Origin: JASFHF01 sp050123375
Lineage (GTDB): Bacteria; Pseudomonadota; Gammaproteobacteria; UBA12402
Length of the DNA stretch: 53,870 nt
Reading direction: 5' to 3'
Assembly (NCBI GenBank): GCA_050123375.1
Contig: JASFHF010000008.1
Location: forward strand, 1-53,870
Every line of letters starts with the position of its first letter. The stretch's first letter is position 1. Of the stretch, positions 43,582-51,373 are shown in pieces. Under the pieces are notes generated by a model. The model was given only the letters and a program-made list of their open reading frames with translations. It searched no databases and was not told where the DNA came from. The position numbers and the translations under genes are program-made.

Positions 43582-44455
43582 GTTGCAAATACTCCACAAT
43601 TAATTCACTCACATCTATTACATTCGATTCATGCTGAATTGTATTGCACGTTATAACTTGTGCAACTTTTTCCTGGAGCAATTCTTGATAAGAATTGTTT
43701 ACAAAAATTGCATGCACTCCAATACAAACAGTTGAATTCATCCCGGCATTATCTAAATGTCTGACTGTTTCAATCATAGTTCTTGCGGTTGAAATAATAT
43801 CATCTACTAATACCGGCGTATAACTTTTATATTCATTAACTTTTGGCACGGAAATTTCAACTTCACGATCACCATGCCGCATTTTATCTAATACGATATA
43901 AGGTGCAGACGCCAGTTGTGCCACCCCGGATACCCATTGTTTACTTTCCTCATCCGGACCAATCAAAACCGGTTGATTAATATTATCTTTAATCCATTTA
44001 GCAATCAAACTTTCCGCATGCAAAACATGCGCCGGCACAGTGTAAATTTCATTTAACGCATGATGACGATGTAAATGCGGATCAATCGTTACTAACCAAT
44101 CTATGTAAGGTGATAACATCGATGCAAAAATTCTTGAATTAATTGCTTCACCCGGATGAAATTCTTTATCCTGACGCAAATAACCAAGATAAGGCGCAAC
44201 CAAACCAATACTTTTTGCGCCTAATTTTCTAGCAGTCTCAGCAAAAAACACAATCGGCATAAACTTTTCATCGGGATCATTAAGACCGCCAAACAAAATA
44301 ATATTTTTGTTTTTTACTTCAGTTTTAATTTGCACAAAAGTTTCTTTATCAGGAAAACGACGAAAAACCGCTTGCCCTAAAGCAAATTTTAACTTTTGCG
44401 CTACTTTTCTAGCTAATTGCTCATCTGGTGGTAAATAAAAAATAACTTGGTTCAT
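43568..44455 (-). CDS. Ribose-phosphate pyrophosphokinase family protein
   Basis: PRPP synthetase-type protein of 295 residues, shorter than canonical Prs (about 315). Catalytic flexible-loop and metal-binding sequences are 'YLRQDKEFHPGE' and 'TIDPHLHRHH'. The PRPP-binding loop is 'VLVDDIISTARTM', which has Ala-Arg where the main bacterial enzyme has Ala-Gly; I believe this is normal for this branch. The reaction would be ribose 5-phosphate plus ATP to PRPP. The gene lies 7 bases after the thymidine phosphorylase gene and overlaps the NlpC/P60 gene. Pairing with a pentose-releasing phosphorylase suggests recycling of nucleoside sugar into PRPP. It may be a second, specialised PRPP synthetase beside a canonical prs elsewhere. 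Confidence 0.88.
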   Translation of the reverse strand: MNQVIFYLPPDEQLARKVAQKLKFALGQAVFRRFPDKETFVQIKTEVKNKNIILFGGLNDPDEKFMPIVFFAETARKLGAKSIGLVAPYLGYLRQDKEFHPGEAINSRIFASMLSPYIDWLVTIDPHLHRHHALNEIYTVPAHVLHAESLIAKWIKDNINQPVLIGPDEESKQWVSGVAQLASAPYIVLDKMRHGDREVEISVPKVNEYKSYTPVLVDDIISTARTMIETVRHLDNAGMNSTVCIGVHAIFVNNSYQELLQEKVAQVITCNTIQHESNVIDVSELIVEYLQHESD

Positions 44456-44462
44456 ACATCTA

Positions 44463-45974
44463 TCAACTTTTTTCAGTTATTTGGATTAAAGCTCCATCAG
44501 ATTCGACAAAATCCAGTGCGTAATCTAATTCGCCTTGCGATTCAGCATGTACGGTAAATAAAGGTTGTTTATTATCAACTTTCGTGTCCACTTTAACATG
44601 CAAATCAACTCCAGCAGCTTTTGCTATCGGCGCACCAGCTAATTTACCAACCCGCGCAATACGTCGATTATCAATCGCTGCAACTTTTCCAGCAAGTTTA
44701 GCTTCAACTGTGTGAGTAAATTTTGCTTGCGGCGGTTCACGCATTTCACCTTGTGCCGCACAAATAGCTTGAAACTTATGCCATGCTTGTCCGCTATTTA
44801 AAATATCTTCCGCAATTTGCCTGCCTGTATCCGGCTGCACCCGCGCAGAAAATTCCAAAATATGTCCCGCCAAATCAAGCGCCCGATTACGCAAATCTTG
44901 CGGAGCATCAGGCTTATTTTGCAATACCGCCAATACATCCCGCGCTGACAATGCTGGACCAATACCATTACCTATTGGCTGACAACCATCTGTATAAACC
45001 ACACACACTTTCAAACCTAATTTTCTACCAACATTGACCAAATAATTTTTAATTACATCAGCATTTTCACGATCTCTAACTTTTGCTGTTGCCCCTATGG
45101 GTATATCAATTACAACATGATTTGAACCAGCAGCAACTTTTTTAGACAATACCGATGCAACTAATTGTCCTTCACCATCTAAATCTAATGCTTGCTCCAC
45201 TCGAATTAACACATCATCTGCCGGACTTAATAACACTGAACCGCCCCATACGATACAACCGCCCTCTTTTTCTACCACATGCTGCATTTTAGAAAAACTT
45301 AAATCAACTGGAGCTAGAGTTTCCATAGCATCAGCAGTTCCCGCAGCTGAAGTTATGGCGCGAGATGAAGTTTTTGGAATAGTTAAACCAAAAGCTGCTA
45401 CAATCGGTACTAAAATTAATGATGTCTTATTACCTGGTAATCCACCCACACAGTGCTTATCAACTACAAGCTGTTCAGGCCAGGCAATTCTGGCGCCTGC
45501 GCTAATCATCGATTTAGTTAAACTTAAAATTTCAGTCGGATTTAAATTATCGCCAGCACATGCAGTTAAAAAAGAAGAAATATGAATATCGGACAAATGT
45601 CCTGCAACAACATCTGTAATTATTTGCGTAAAATCATCATCGGTTAACTGGTTCCCATAAATTTTTGATCTGACTTTACTTAACGAACTTAGCGGTTCCG
45701 GATGAGATAAATAAATATCATTACCTTCTTTCACTCCTAATAATTTTATTGCATATTCCGACAAGCCAGCATAACCAGGCTGCAAAATATCAGATTTGAT
45801 TGTATTTAATGTTGCAATAATATGCGTATCTTCAAAACGCACCTGAATACGTGCCTGCGCTTCAAAACCTTCTGATTGACAAACAGCAGAATCTTCACGA
45901 ATATAAATAACTGCTTCTTTATAGGTATCAATTCCCAACCGCACAACTTTTAGAGATTGTTTAATGTCGTCCAT
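44463..45974 (-). CDS. Thymidine phosphorylase family protein (AMP-phosphorylase-like)
   Basis: A 503-residue member of the nucleoside phosphorylase family II, of the long type shared with archaeal AMP phosphorylases. An N-terminal extra domain (about 80 residues) precedes the catalytic part with 'DKHCVGGLPGNKTSLILVPI', the phosphate-binding 'KTSSRAITSAAGTADAMETL' region and the C-terminal 'LAGKVAAIDNRRIARV'. Long-type enzymes act on thymidine or AMP; the sequence alone does not say which. ATG 45974 is preferred to the longer frame (45989) because GGGGAG lies 7 bases upstream. It is the first gene of a probable operon with PRPP synthetase and NlpC/P60. Confidence 0.9.
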   Translation of the reverse strand: MDDIKQSLKVVRLGIDTYKEAVIYIREDSAVCQSEGFEAQARIQVRFEDTHIIATLNTIKSDILQPGYAGLSEYAIKLLGVKEGNDIYLSHPEPLSSLSKVRSKIYGNQLTDDDFTQIITDVVAGHLSDIHISSFLTACAGDNLNPTEILSLTKSMISAGARIAWPEQLVVDKHCVGGLPGNKTSLILVPIVAAFGLTIPKTSSRAITSAAGTADAMETLAPVDLSFSKMQHVVEKEGGCIVWGGSVLLSPADDVLIRVEQALDLDGEGQLVASVLSKKVAAGSNHVVIDIPIGATAKVRDRENADVIKNYLVNVGRKLGLKVCVVYTDGCQPIGNGIGPALSARDVLAVLQNKPDAPQDLRNRALDLAGHILEFSARVQPDTGRQIAEDILNSGQAWHKFQAICAAQGEMREPPQAKFTHTVEAKLAGKVAAIDNRRIARVGKLAGAPIAKAAGVDLHVKVDTKVDNKQPLFTVHAESQGELDYALDFVESDGALIQITEKS

Positions 45975-46004
45975 ATATAATCTCCCCATGGATTCAAGTA
46001 ACGC

Positions 46005-46120
46005 GGGACGTGAGCTATTACATGATTACAAAGCCATGCCTGTTGCCTTGTAATCATGTAAAGCTCCGTCCCTCAATAAATTTAGCTACTACTTCGTAAC
46101 CATAATAAAGCTCACGTCCC
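46005..46120. repeat. Family A nested palindrome, copy 8 (inner plus outer-right)
   Basis: The inner hairpin, GGGACGTGAGCTATTACATG... to ...CATGTAAAGCTCCGTCCC (46005-46072), is followed by the outer-right flank to CTCACGTCCC at 46120. On the minus strand its terminal bases provide the last codons and TGA stop of the ttcA relic. Confidence 0.9.
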
Positions 46121-46490
46121 GTCTACATTTTCATTCTTTATCTTTAATTCTAACAGCTTAAAATCCCAAAGGCTACGATCCATTAACTGGCTAGGCTTAA
46201 TATCTCTTTCCTGACAATATACCAATGGCCGAATCACAATATGCCGTTTATCATCAGTAAGCAATTTTGGCGGCATTGACCTGGTAACACCGCTATACAT
46301 GATTGACATCAACATCGTTTCAATTAAATCATCACGATGATGACCTAAAGCAATTTTAGTAAAATCATGCTCTTTCGCATAACGATAAATCACACCGCGC
46401 CGCAAGCGTGCACAAAAAGAACAATAACTTTTTTCTGGCGAAATTTTTTCCTTTACTACTGAATAAGTATCACGCCTAAGAATTTCAAAG
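46112..46490 (-). pseudogene. ttcA: tRNA 2-thiocytidine synthetase TtcA, N-terminally truncated
   Basis: An open frame, without a start codon at its 5' end, reads the C-terminal half of TtcA: 'YSVVKEKISPEKSYCSFCAR', 'LRRGVIYRYAKEHDFTKIAL', 'GHHRDDLIETMLMSIMYSG' and 'PPKLLTDDKRHIVIRPLVY'. The PP-loop ATP-binding motif (SGGKDS) and the first ~120 residues of the family are missing; homology stops near 46490, where a dispersed sequence also present at 34173 begins. The frame ends inside Family A copy 8. TtcA normally installs 2-thiocytidine at tRNA position 32. The second CxxC is still present ('CSFC'). I consider it non-functional. Confidence 0.88.
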
Positions 46491-46531
46491 TGTTTTTATA
46501 AATCCCGCATCTTCATCGGCGATTGGTATAT
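46490..46531. repeat. Short dispersed repeat shared with 34173-34214
   Basis: About 36 of 42 bases match 34173-34214 ('GTGTTTNTATAAATCNCGCA' then 'TCTTC...GGTATAT'). Here it coincides with the breakpoint of the truncated ttcA gene; at 34173 it is one end of an inverted-repeat block. This suggests a small mobile or recombination-prone element. Confidence 0.55.
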
Positions 46532-46938
46532 TACTCCAAAATCTTATACTTTTTCAATATAGGATCCAAAATTTCTTTGGTCATTGGCTTGATAATAATA
46601 TCTGTGATGCCTTCACGCACAAATAATTCCCGATCTGCGGGAGATAATTCCTGCCCAGTAACTGCAATAATCGGCATAGATTTTACATGTTCTTCTGTTT
46701 GCCGCATTACCTCAGTTAAAACGTCTCCATTAATATCCGGCAATAAAATATCCACAAAAATTGCACTATATCTTTGCTCAAAAGGACTAAATGATCTTTC
46801 ATGCAGCAAATCTAACCCTTCCGTTGCACTAGATGCAACATCTACAATAAAACCATAATCTTCAAGCAAAGCTTTTTCACTGCTTTGACTAATCAATTCA
46901 TCTTCAATTAACAAAACCCTCGGTTTATTGGCTTTCAT
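46531..46938 (-). CDS. Stand-alone response-regulator receiver (CheY-like)
   Basis: A 135-residue single receiver domain with no output domain. The phosphorylation site is D63 in 'IFVDILLPDINGD', the acidic pocket is 'IEDE' (residues 11-14), the switch threonine is in 'AVTGQE' (T100) and the conserved lysine in 'IIKPMT'. I choose ATG 46938 because a strong GGAGG lies 8 bases before it; the longer frame to 46959 is not supported. It begins 21 bases after the serS stop and is probably co-transcribed with serS. The cognate kinase is not in the window. A role as phosphorelay or adaptor component is likely; the partner is unknown. Confidence 0.9.
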   Translation of the reverse strand: MKANKPRVLLIEDELISQSSEKALLEDYGFIVDVASSATEGLDLLHERSFSPFEQRYSAIFVDILLPDINGDVLTEVMRQTEEHVKSMPIIAVTGQELSPADRELFVREGITDIIIKPMTKEILDPILKKYKILE

Positions 46939-46959
46939 AATTAAAACCTCCGCAAACAA

Positions 46960-48231
46960 CTACAATATAGATTGTCCATCCATATATGGCTGTAATACTG
47001 TTGGAATACGAATTTTACCATCCACATTTTGAAAATTTTCCAAAATTGCGACCAACGTACGTCCTATTGCCAAACCCGAACCATTTAACGTATGTACTAA
47101 TTCTGTTTTATTATTTTTTGCATCACGCCAGCGAGCTTTCATCCGTCGCGCCTGAAAAGCTTCAAAATTACTACATGAAGAAATTTCTTTATATTTATTA
47201 TGGCTTGGCAGCCAAACCTCTAAATCATAAGTTTTAGCCGCAGAAAAACCAAGATCACCACCACAAAGAGCAACAACCCGATAAGGTAATTCTAACTTTT
47301 GTAGCACACTTTCAGCATCTTTAGTTAATTCTTCCAGCACTTCATATGAATTTTGCGGTTTTACAATCTGCACTAATTCAACTTTTTCAAATTGATGATG
47401 TCTAATCATACCACGAGTATCTTTTCCATATGATCCTGCTTCGCTGCGAAAACATGGTGTATGACAAACAAATTTCTTTGGTAATTCTTTTTCTGCTAAA
47501 ATTTCTCCTCGTACAATATTAGTCACTGGAACTTCTGCTGTTGGAATTAATGAGTATTCAGGTTCACCTTTAGTAAAAAAATGATCTTCAGCAAATTTTG
47601 GCAATTGTCCAGTACCAATCATACTTTCCCGATTAACCAAATAAGGAACGTAAACCTCAGTATAACCATGTTCATGGGTATGTAAATCTAACATAAACTG
47701 AATCAACGCACGATGCAAATGTGCTAATGCGCCATATAAAACCACAAACCTTGAACCAGATATTTTGGCAGCCGTCTCAAAATCCATCAAACCATTCTGT
47801 TCACCCAACGTAACATGATCAAGAGGCGCAAAATCAAACTTGGTTGGTTCGCCCCACCGCCGTATTTCCTGATTATCCTCTTCTTTTAAGCCGTCTGGAA
47901 CAGATTCATGCGGAATATTAGGAATTGAAAAATAAATATCCTGTAATTTCTGCTGTACTATCTGCAAAGCATCCATCGTAGTTGTTAACTCATCACTAAA
48001 TGAATTAACCTCTTTTAATAATGGCGCAACATCTTTTCCTGCCGCTTTAGCTTGACCAATTTGTTTTGCACTAGCATTTTTTTTCGCTTGTAATTCTTCA
48101 ACCCTAGTTTGTAAAACTTTTCGCTGCTCTTCCAGCGATTGAAATAAATCTATATCCAACCCAAAACCACGTTTTCGCAAACTATCTGCAACCGCCTGAA
48201 TATTCGATCGTAATAATTTTGTATCTAACAT
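46960..48231 (-). CDS. serS: Seryl-tRNA synthetase
   Basis: Class II aminoacyl-tRNA synthetase of 423 residues that charges tRNA-Ser (and tRNA-Sec where present). The N-terminal long coiled coil that grips the tRNA variable arm is clear (about residues 25-100, 'LEEQRKVLQTRVEELQAKKN'). Core motifs are 'HTPCFRSEAGSYGKDTRG' (motif 2) and 'LNGSGLAIGRTLVAILEN' (motif 3). AGGA lies 7 bases before ATG 48231. It lies in the conserved ftsK-lolA-rarA-serS order, here with crcB and a higA gene inserted between rarA and serS. Confidence 0.98.
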   Translation of the reverse strand: MLDTKLLRSNIQAVADSLRKRGFGLDIDLFQSLEEQRKVLQTRVEELQAKKNASAKQIGQAKAAGKDVAPLLKEVNSFSDELTTTMDALQIVQQKLQDIYFSIPNIPHESVPDGLKEEDNQEIRRWGEPTKFDFAPLDHVTLGEQNGLMDFETAAKISGSRFVVLYGALAHLHRALIQFMLDLHTHEHGYTEVYVPYLVNRESMIGTGQLPKFAEDHFFTKGEPEYSLIPTAEVPVTNIVRGEILAEKELPKKFVCHTPCFRSEAGSYGKDTRGMIRHHQFEKVELVQIVKPQNSYEVLEELTKDAESVLQKLELPYRVVALCGGDLGFSAAKTYDLEVWLPSHNKYKEISSCSNFEAFQARRMKARWRDAKNNKTELVHTLNGSGLAIGRTLVAILENFQNVDGKIRIPTVLQPYMDGQSIL

Positions 48232-48244
48232 ATCTCATTCCTAC

Positions 48245-48559
48245 TTACGTTTTGGATGCAACTACAGATTTTACGGTTTTGTACAACAACTTAACTTTTA
48301 ATCTACTTGCTCTTCGTTTTGCTTCCCACAAATCATGTTTATTTTGCAAACTTAGCCATAATTCTGGACTTGTGCCAAATGCTTTAGATAACCTAATAGA
48401 CATATCAATACTTATACCAGTATGACAATTAAGTAATTCTGACAGCGTTTGTCTAGTTACACCTAGAGCCTTAGCAACGTCAGTAATAGTCAGACCTAAA
48501 GGAATAACATAAATCTCTTTTAACACTTCACCTGGATGAGGCGGATTATACATACTCAT
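48245..48559 (-). CDS. higA: HigA-type antitoxin, orphan
   Basis: XRE-family DNA-binding protein of 104 residues with the typical HigA/VapI start 'NPPHPGEVLKEIYV'. The helix-turn-helix is 'LTITDVAKALGVTRQTLSEL', followed by the family 'ISIDMSIRLSKAFGTSPELW' region. HigA represses its own operon and neutralises the HigB ribosome-dependent mRNase. Only a C-terminal relic of higB remains upstream (48582-48626), so this antitoxin has no intact partner at the locus. I choose ATG 48559, with GAGGTG 7 bases before it, rather than TTG 48565. The stop is 13 bases before serS, so it may now act mainly as a promoter-proximal regulator. Confidence 0.9.
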   Translation of the reverse strand: MSMYNPPHPGEVLKEIYVIPLGLTITDVAKALGVTRQTLSELLNCHTGISIDMSIRLSKAFGTSPELWLSLQNKHDLWEAKRRASRLKVKLLYKTVKSVVASKT

Positions 48560-48581
48560 TTTCAAACACCTCTATCTGAAT

Positions 48582-48626
48582 TCAATGATAATCTTCATAA
48601 TTAATTATATAAGCGTCCCCGTTTCT
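48582..48626 (-). pseudogene. HigB toxin C-terminal relic
   Basis: The minus strand reads 'RNGDAYIINYEDYH' then TGA, immediately upstream of higA. The HigB family (plasmid maintenance killer) characteristically ends in a 'GDAYxVxIxDYH' sequence, and higB precedes higA in the operon. No toxin body is found further upstream; crcB lies there. The toxin gene therefore appears deleted, leaving its last ~14 codons. Confidence 0.72.
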
Positions 48627-48669
48627 AATTTCTAAAAACACTGCAACAAAAATTACAATCCTGATATCA

Positions 48670-49053
48670 TCAACATCGAAGCACTAAATATACTCCTAAA
48701 CCAGCAGCAATGATACATAAAATTACGCTTAATATGATATTTAGTAATGCAAATCCAAGTTTTCCACCAGCAAAAAGATTAAAAGAATCTAATGCAAAAG
48801 TAGAGAAAGTTGTATACGCTCCTAACACACCAATTAAGAAAAAACTACGCAACTCCAGATCATGTGAAAATTTTTGCAATAACATTACAACTAAAAAACC
48901 CATCAGAAATGATCCAACAACATTTATCACTAAAGTACCTAACGGAAATCCGCGCTCAAAAAATGCATGAATAAATTCAGCCGTCCAATATCTGGCTGTT
49001 GCACCAATTGCACCACCTAATGCAACAAAAATTGTGCCGCGCAATACCATCAT
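48670..49053 (-). CDS. crcB: Fluoride efflux channel CrcB (Fluc)
   Basis: Small four-helix inner-membrane protein of 127 residues that forms a dual-topology dimeric fluoride channel. Conserved motifs are 'GGAIGATARYW', 'PLGTLVINVVGSFLMGF' (with the pore asparagine) and 'LGAYTTFSTFALD' (the central-sodium and phenylalanine-box segment). The start overlaps the rarA stop (TAATG), so it is translationally coupled; ATG 49050 is an alternative start one codon later. No fluoride riboswitch can precede it because it is inside the rarA transcript. Confidence 0.96.
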   Translation of the reverse strand: MMVLRGTIFVALGGAIGATARYWTAEFIHAFFERGFPLGTLVINVVGSFLMGFLVVMLLQKFSHDLELRSFFLIGVLGAYTTFSTFALDSFNLFAGGKLGFALLNIILSVILCIIAAGLGVYLVLRC

Positions 49054-50366
49054 TATTTATTCCGCCCTTTATCGAATGTACGCAACCGCGCTAACTTTTC
49101 AGCAATCTTAATTTCTAAACCGCGATTAACCGGATAATAATATTGCCTTGCGCCCATTTCCTCCGGAAAATAACTTTCTCCAGCCGCATAAGCGTTTGGT
49201 TCATCATGCGCATAACGATAATTTTTAGCATAACCCAATTCTTTCATCAGTTTAGTCGGCGCATTACGCAAATGTAACGGCACTGCTAATGAACCGGTAT
49301 TTTTTACTTCAGCCATAACTTTACTCATTGCAACATAAACCGCATTACTTTTCGGCGCACATGCCATATAAACAATTGCCTGTGCAATCGCTAATTCTCC
49401 TTCAGGACTACCCAAACGTTCATAAGTGTCCCATGCATTTAACGCTAATTGCAGCGCACGCGGATCTGCATTACCAATATCCTCGCTCGCCATTCGCACT
49501 ACTCTTCTCGCAATATATAACGGGTCACAACCGCCATCCATCATACGCGCAAACCAATATAAAGCTGCATCAGGCGAAGAACCACGTACTGATTTATGTA
49601 AAGCAGAAATTTGGTCATAAAAATTTTCGCCGCCTTTATCAAACTGACGCCAACTATGACGCAAAACTTCAGATAAGGTTTCTTTCGTAATAACCAATTT
49701 ATCTTTTTGTTCATCAGCAAAATCTATCGCAATCTCTAAAAAATTTAATAATTTTCTGGCATCACCATCTGACGCAGCAACTAAATCATTTTGTAAATCA
49801 CTAGCAAAATTTATTTTTTGTTTACCATAACCATATTGTTTATCCGCTAAAGCACGTGCAATAACCTGCAATAAATTTTTTTCTGTCAAAGGTTTTAATA
49901 CATACACGCGTGCGCGGGATAATAATGCATTATTCAATTCAAACGACGGATTTTCGGTAGTAGCGCCAATCAAAGTCAACGTGCCGTCTTCTACGTACGG
50001 CAAAAAAGCATCCTGTTGTGCTTTGTTAAAACGATGCACCTCGTCTACAAACAAAATCGTCGCTTGTTTCATTTCACGAGCTTTTTGTGCCCGCTCTACC
50101 ACCGCCCTAATATCTTTTACTCCCGAAAATACTGCCGATATTTTCTCAAATCTGGCATTAGCACATTTGGCTAAAATTATTGCTAAAGTGGTTTTACCTG
50201 TTCCGGGCGGCCCCCAAAAAACCATGGAATGCAAAATACCTTTCTCAATAGCTAAACGCAGCGGCTTACCTTTACCTAATAAATGCTCCTGCCCAACAAA
50301 ATCATTAACATCATCAGGACGTAAACGCGCAGCTAAAGGTTGTAGGTCAAGATTTGTGGTATTCAT
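49053..50366 (-). CDS. rarA: Replication-associated recombination protein A (RarA/MgsA)
   Basis: AAA+ ATPase of 437 residues of the clamp-loader clade that acts at stalled replication forks and is the bacterial relative of WRNIP1/Mgs1. Walker A is 'WGPPGTGKTTLA' (near residue 48), Walker B 'TILFVDEVHRFNKAQQD' with sensor 1 'LIGATTENPSF'. The C-terminal tetramerisation region carries 'SSPDAALYWFARMMDGGCDP' and 'ASEDIGNADPRAL'. I choose ATG 50366, with GAGA upstream, over the longer frame (50378). It lies in conserved ftsK-lolA-rarA order and is coupled to crcB. Confidence 0.97.
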   Translation of the reverse strand: MNTTNLDLQPLAARLRPDDVNDFVGQEHLLGKGKPLRLAIEKGILHSMVFWGPPGTGKTTLAIILAKCANARFEKISAVFSGVKDIRAVVERAQKAREMKQATILFVDEVHRFNKAQQDAFLPYVEDGTLTLIGATTENPSFELNNALLSRARVYVLKPLTEKNLLQVIARALADKQYGYGKQKINFASDLQNDLVAASDGDARKLLNFLEIAIDFADEQKDKLVITKETLSEVLRHSWRQFDKGGENFYDQISALHKSVRGSSPDAALYWFARMMDGGCDPLYIARRVVRMASEDIGNADPRALQLALNAWDTYERLGSPEGELAIAQAIVYMACAPKSNAVYVAMSKVMAEVKNTGSLAVPLHLRNAPTKLMKELGYAKNYRYAHDEPNAYAAGESYFPEEMGARQYYYPVNRGLEIKIAEKLARLRTFDKGRNK

Positions 50367-50379
50367 ATAATTTCTCAAA

Positions 50380-50535
50380 AGGACGGAGCTTTACATGATT
50401 ACAAAACACATAGCCAATCGGGTCGCGTGCTTCACTCATTACATATGCGTTGTATGTTGCATCATGTAATGAGTGAAGCTCCGACCCCCAAAAAATCCAG
50501 CTATTACCTAATAATCATGTAAAGCTCGCATCCCG
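50380..50535. repeat. Family A nested palindrome, copy 9 (full form with core 2)
   Basis: Complete nested form: outer-left (GGACGGAGCTTTACATGATT... from 50381), then an inner core-2 hairpin (GGGTCGCGTGCTTCACTCAT... to ...GAAGCTCCGACCCC), then outer-right ending GCTCGCATCCCG. The inner core-2 loop is the reverse orientation of copy 7. It lies between lolA and rarA, 13 bases from the lolA stop. Confidence 0.9.
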
Positions 50536-50547
50536 TCAATATTTTAT

Positions 50548-51165
50548 TTATTTCCTCTCATCAACAACATCAACACCTTGCGGAATAGTAAAATTAAAAT
50601 TTGGCAAATTCGCGGGATTTATTTTAACATTCGAAAACCATATTACAATTTTTTGCTTAAGCTGATTAGTAAAATCAAGTCCAATAATTTTGTTATTTTC
50701 AAACCCAATCATAACTGATGCAAAAGAATTATCTTTATTTTTTGGTATTAATTGAAACCAATCACCAGGCTGATCGCGGGATATTTTGCTAATAAAAAAA
50801 TGTTTTTGTAAATCAAAGTGAGACTTAGTTAATAATAAAATCGGCGTTTGTCCAATGCTGGATCCCAACCGACGAATCGTCACTTGTTTTAATTCAGGAT
50901 CATAAATCCAAAGCTTAACTCCATCCGTTACAATTAACTGCTTAATCCCCGTAGTAGTTTCCCAACGAAATTTTCCCGGACGTTTTAGCGCGATGTTACC
51001 AGATGTCTTTTGCAAAATTGTATTGTCCTCTGCTGCAACTGTTTGGGTAAAATCGGCAGTCATACTTTGAAAACCAGATAATTTTTGCTGCAACATTTGT
51101 GCCGCAGATTGCGCGTATACATTACCGATAAATAAAAAAATTAAAGCAAAAATGACTTGTTTCAT
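50548..51165 (-). CDS. lolA: Outer-membrane lipoprotein carrier protein LolA
   Basis: Periplasmic carrier of 205 residues that shuttles lipoproteins from LolCDE to LolB. The signal peptide ends near 'NVYAQS' (cleavage about residue 18-19). The mature part is an unclosed beta-barrel with 'SMTADFTQTV', 'GNIALKRPGKFRWE', 'LIVTDGVKLWIYDPELKQVT' and 'DFTNQLKQKIVIWFSNV'. Length matches E. coli LolA (203). AGGT lies upstream of ATG 51165. It lies between ftsK and rarA, as in most gammaproteobacteria, with Family A elements on both sides. Confidence 0.96.
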   Translation of the reverse strand: MKQVIFALIFLFIGNVYAQSAAQMLQQKLSGFQSMTADFTQTVAAEDNTILQKTSGNIALKRPGKFRWETTTGIKQLIVTDGVKLWIYDPELKQVTIRRLGSSIGQTPILLLTKSHFDLQKHFFISKISRDQPGDWFQLIPKNKDNSFASVMIGFENNKIIGLDFTNQLKQKIVIWFSNVKINPANLPNFNFTIPQGVDVVDERK

Positions 51166-51212
51166 GAACTCAACCTTTTTGTCTACATCTCGGTTCTTAT
51201 AATTACCTCTGG

Positions 51213-51367
51213 GGGACGGAGCTTTACATGATTACAAAGCACATAGCCAAGCGGGTCGTGAGCTTCACATAATTACAAGGCCATGCTTGTTGCTTTGTAA
51301 TCATGTGAAGCTCCGACCCTCAATAAACTTAGCTATTACTTCGTAACGATGTAAAGCTCACGTCCCG
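51213..51367. repeat. Family A nested palindrome, copy 10 (full form with core 1)
   Basis: Complete nested form: outer-left from 51213 (GGGACGGAGCTTTACATGAT...), inner core-1 hairpin (GGGTCGTGAGCTTCACATAA... to ...GAAGCTCCGACCC), and outer-right ending CTCACGTCCCG at 51367. The inner part is nearly identical to copy 4. The ftsK stop begins 7 bases after the end. Confidence 0.92.
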
Positions 51368-51373
51368 TCAACA

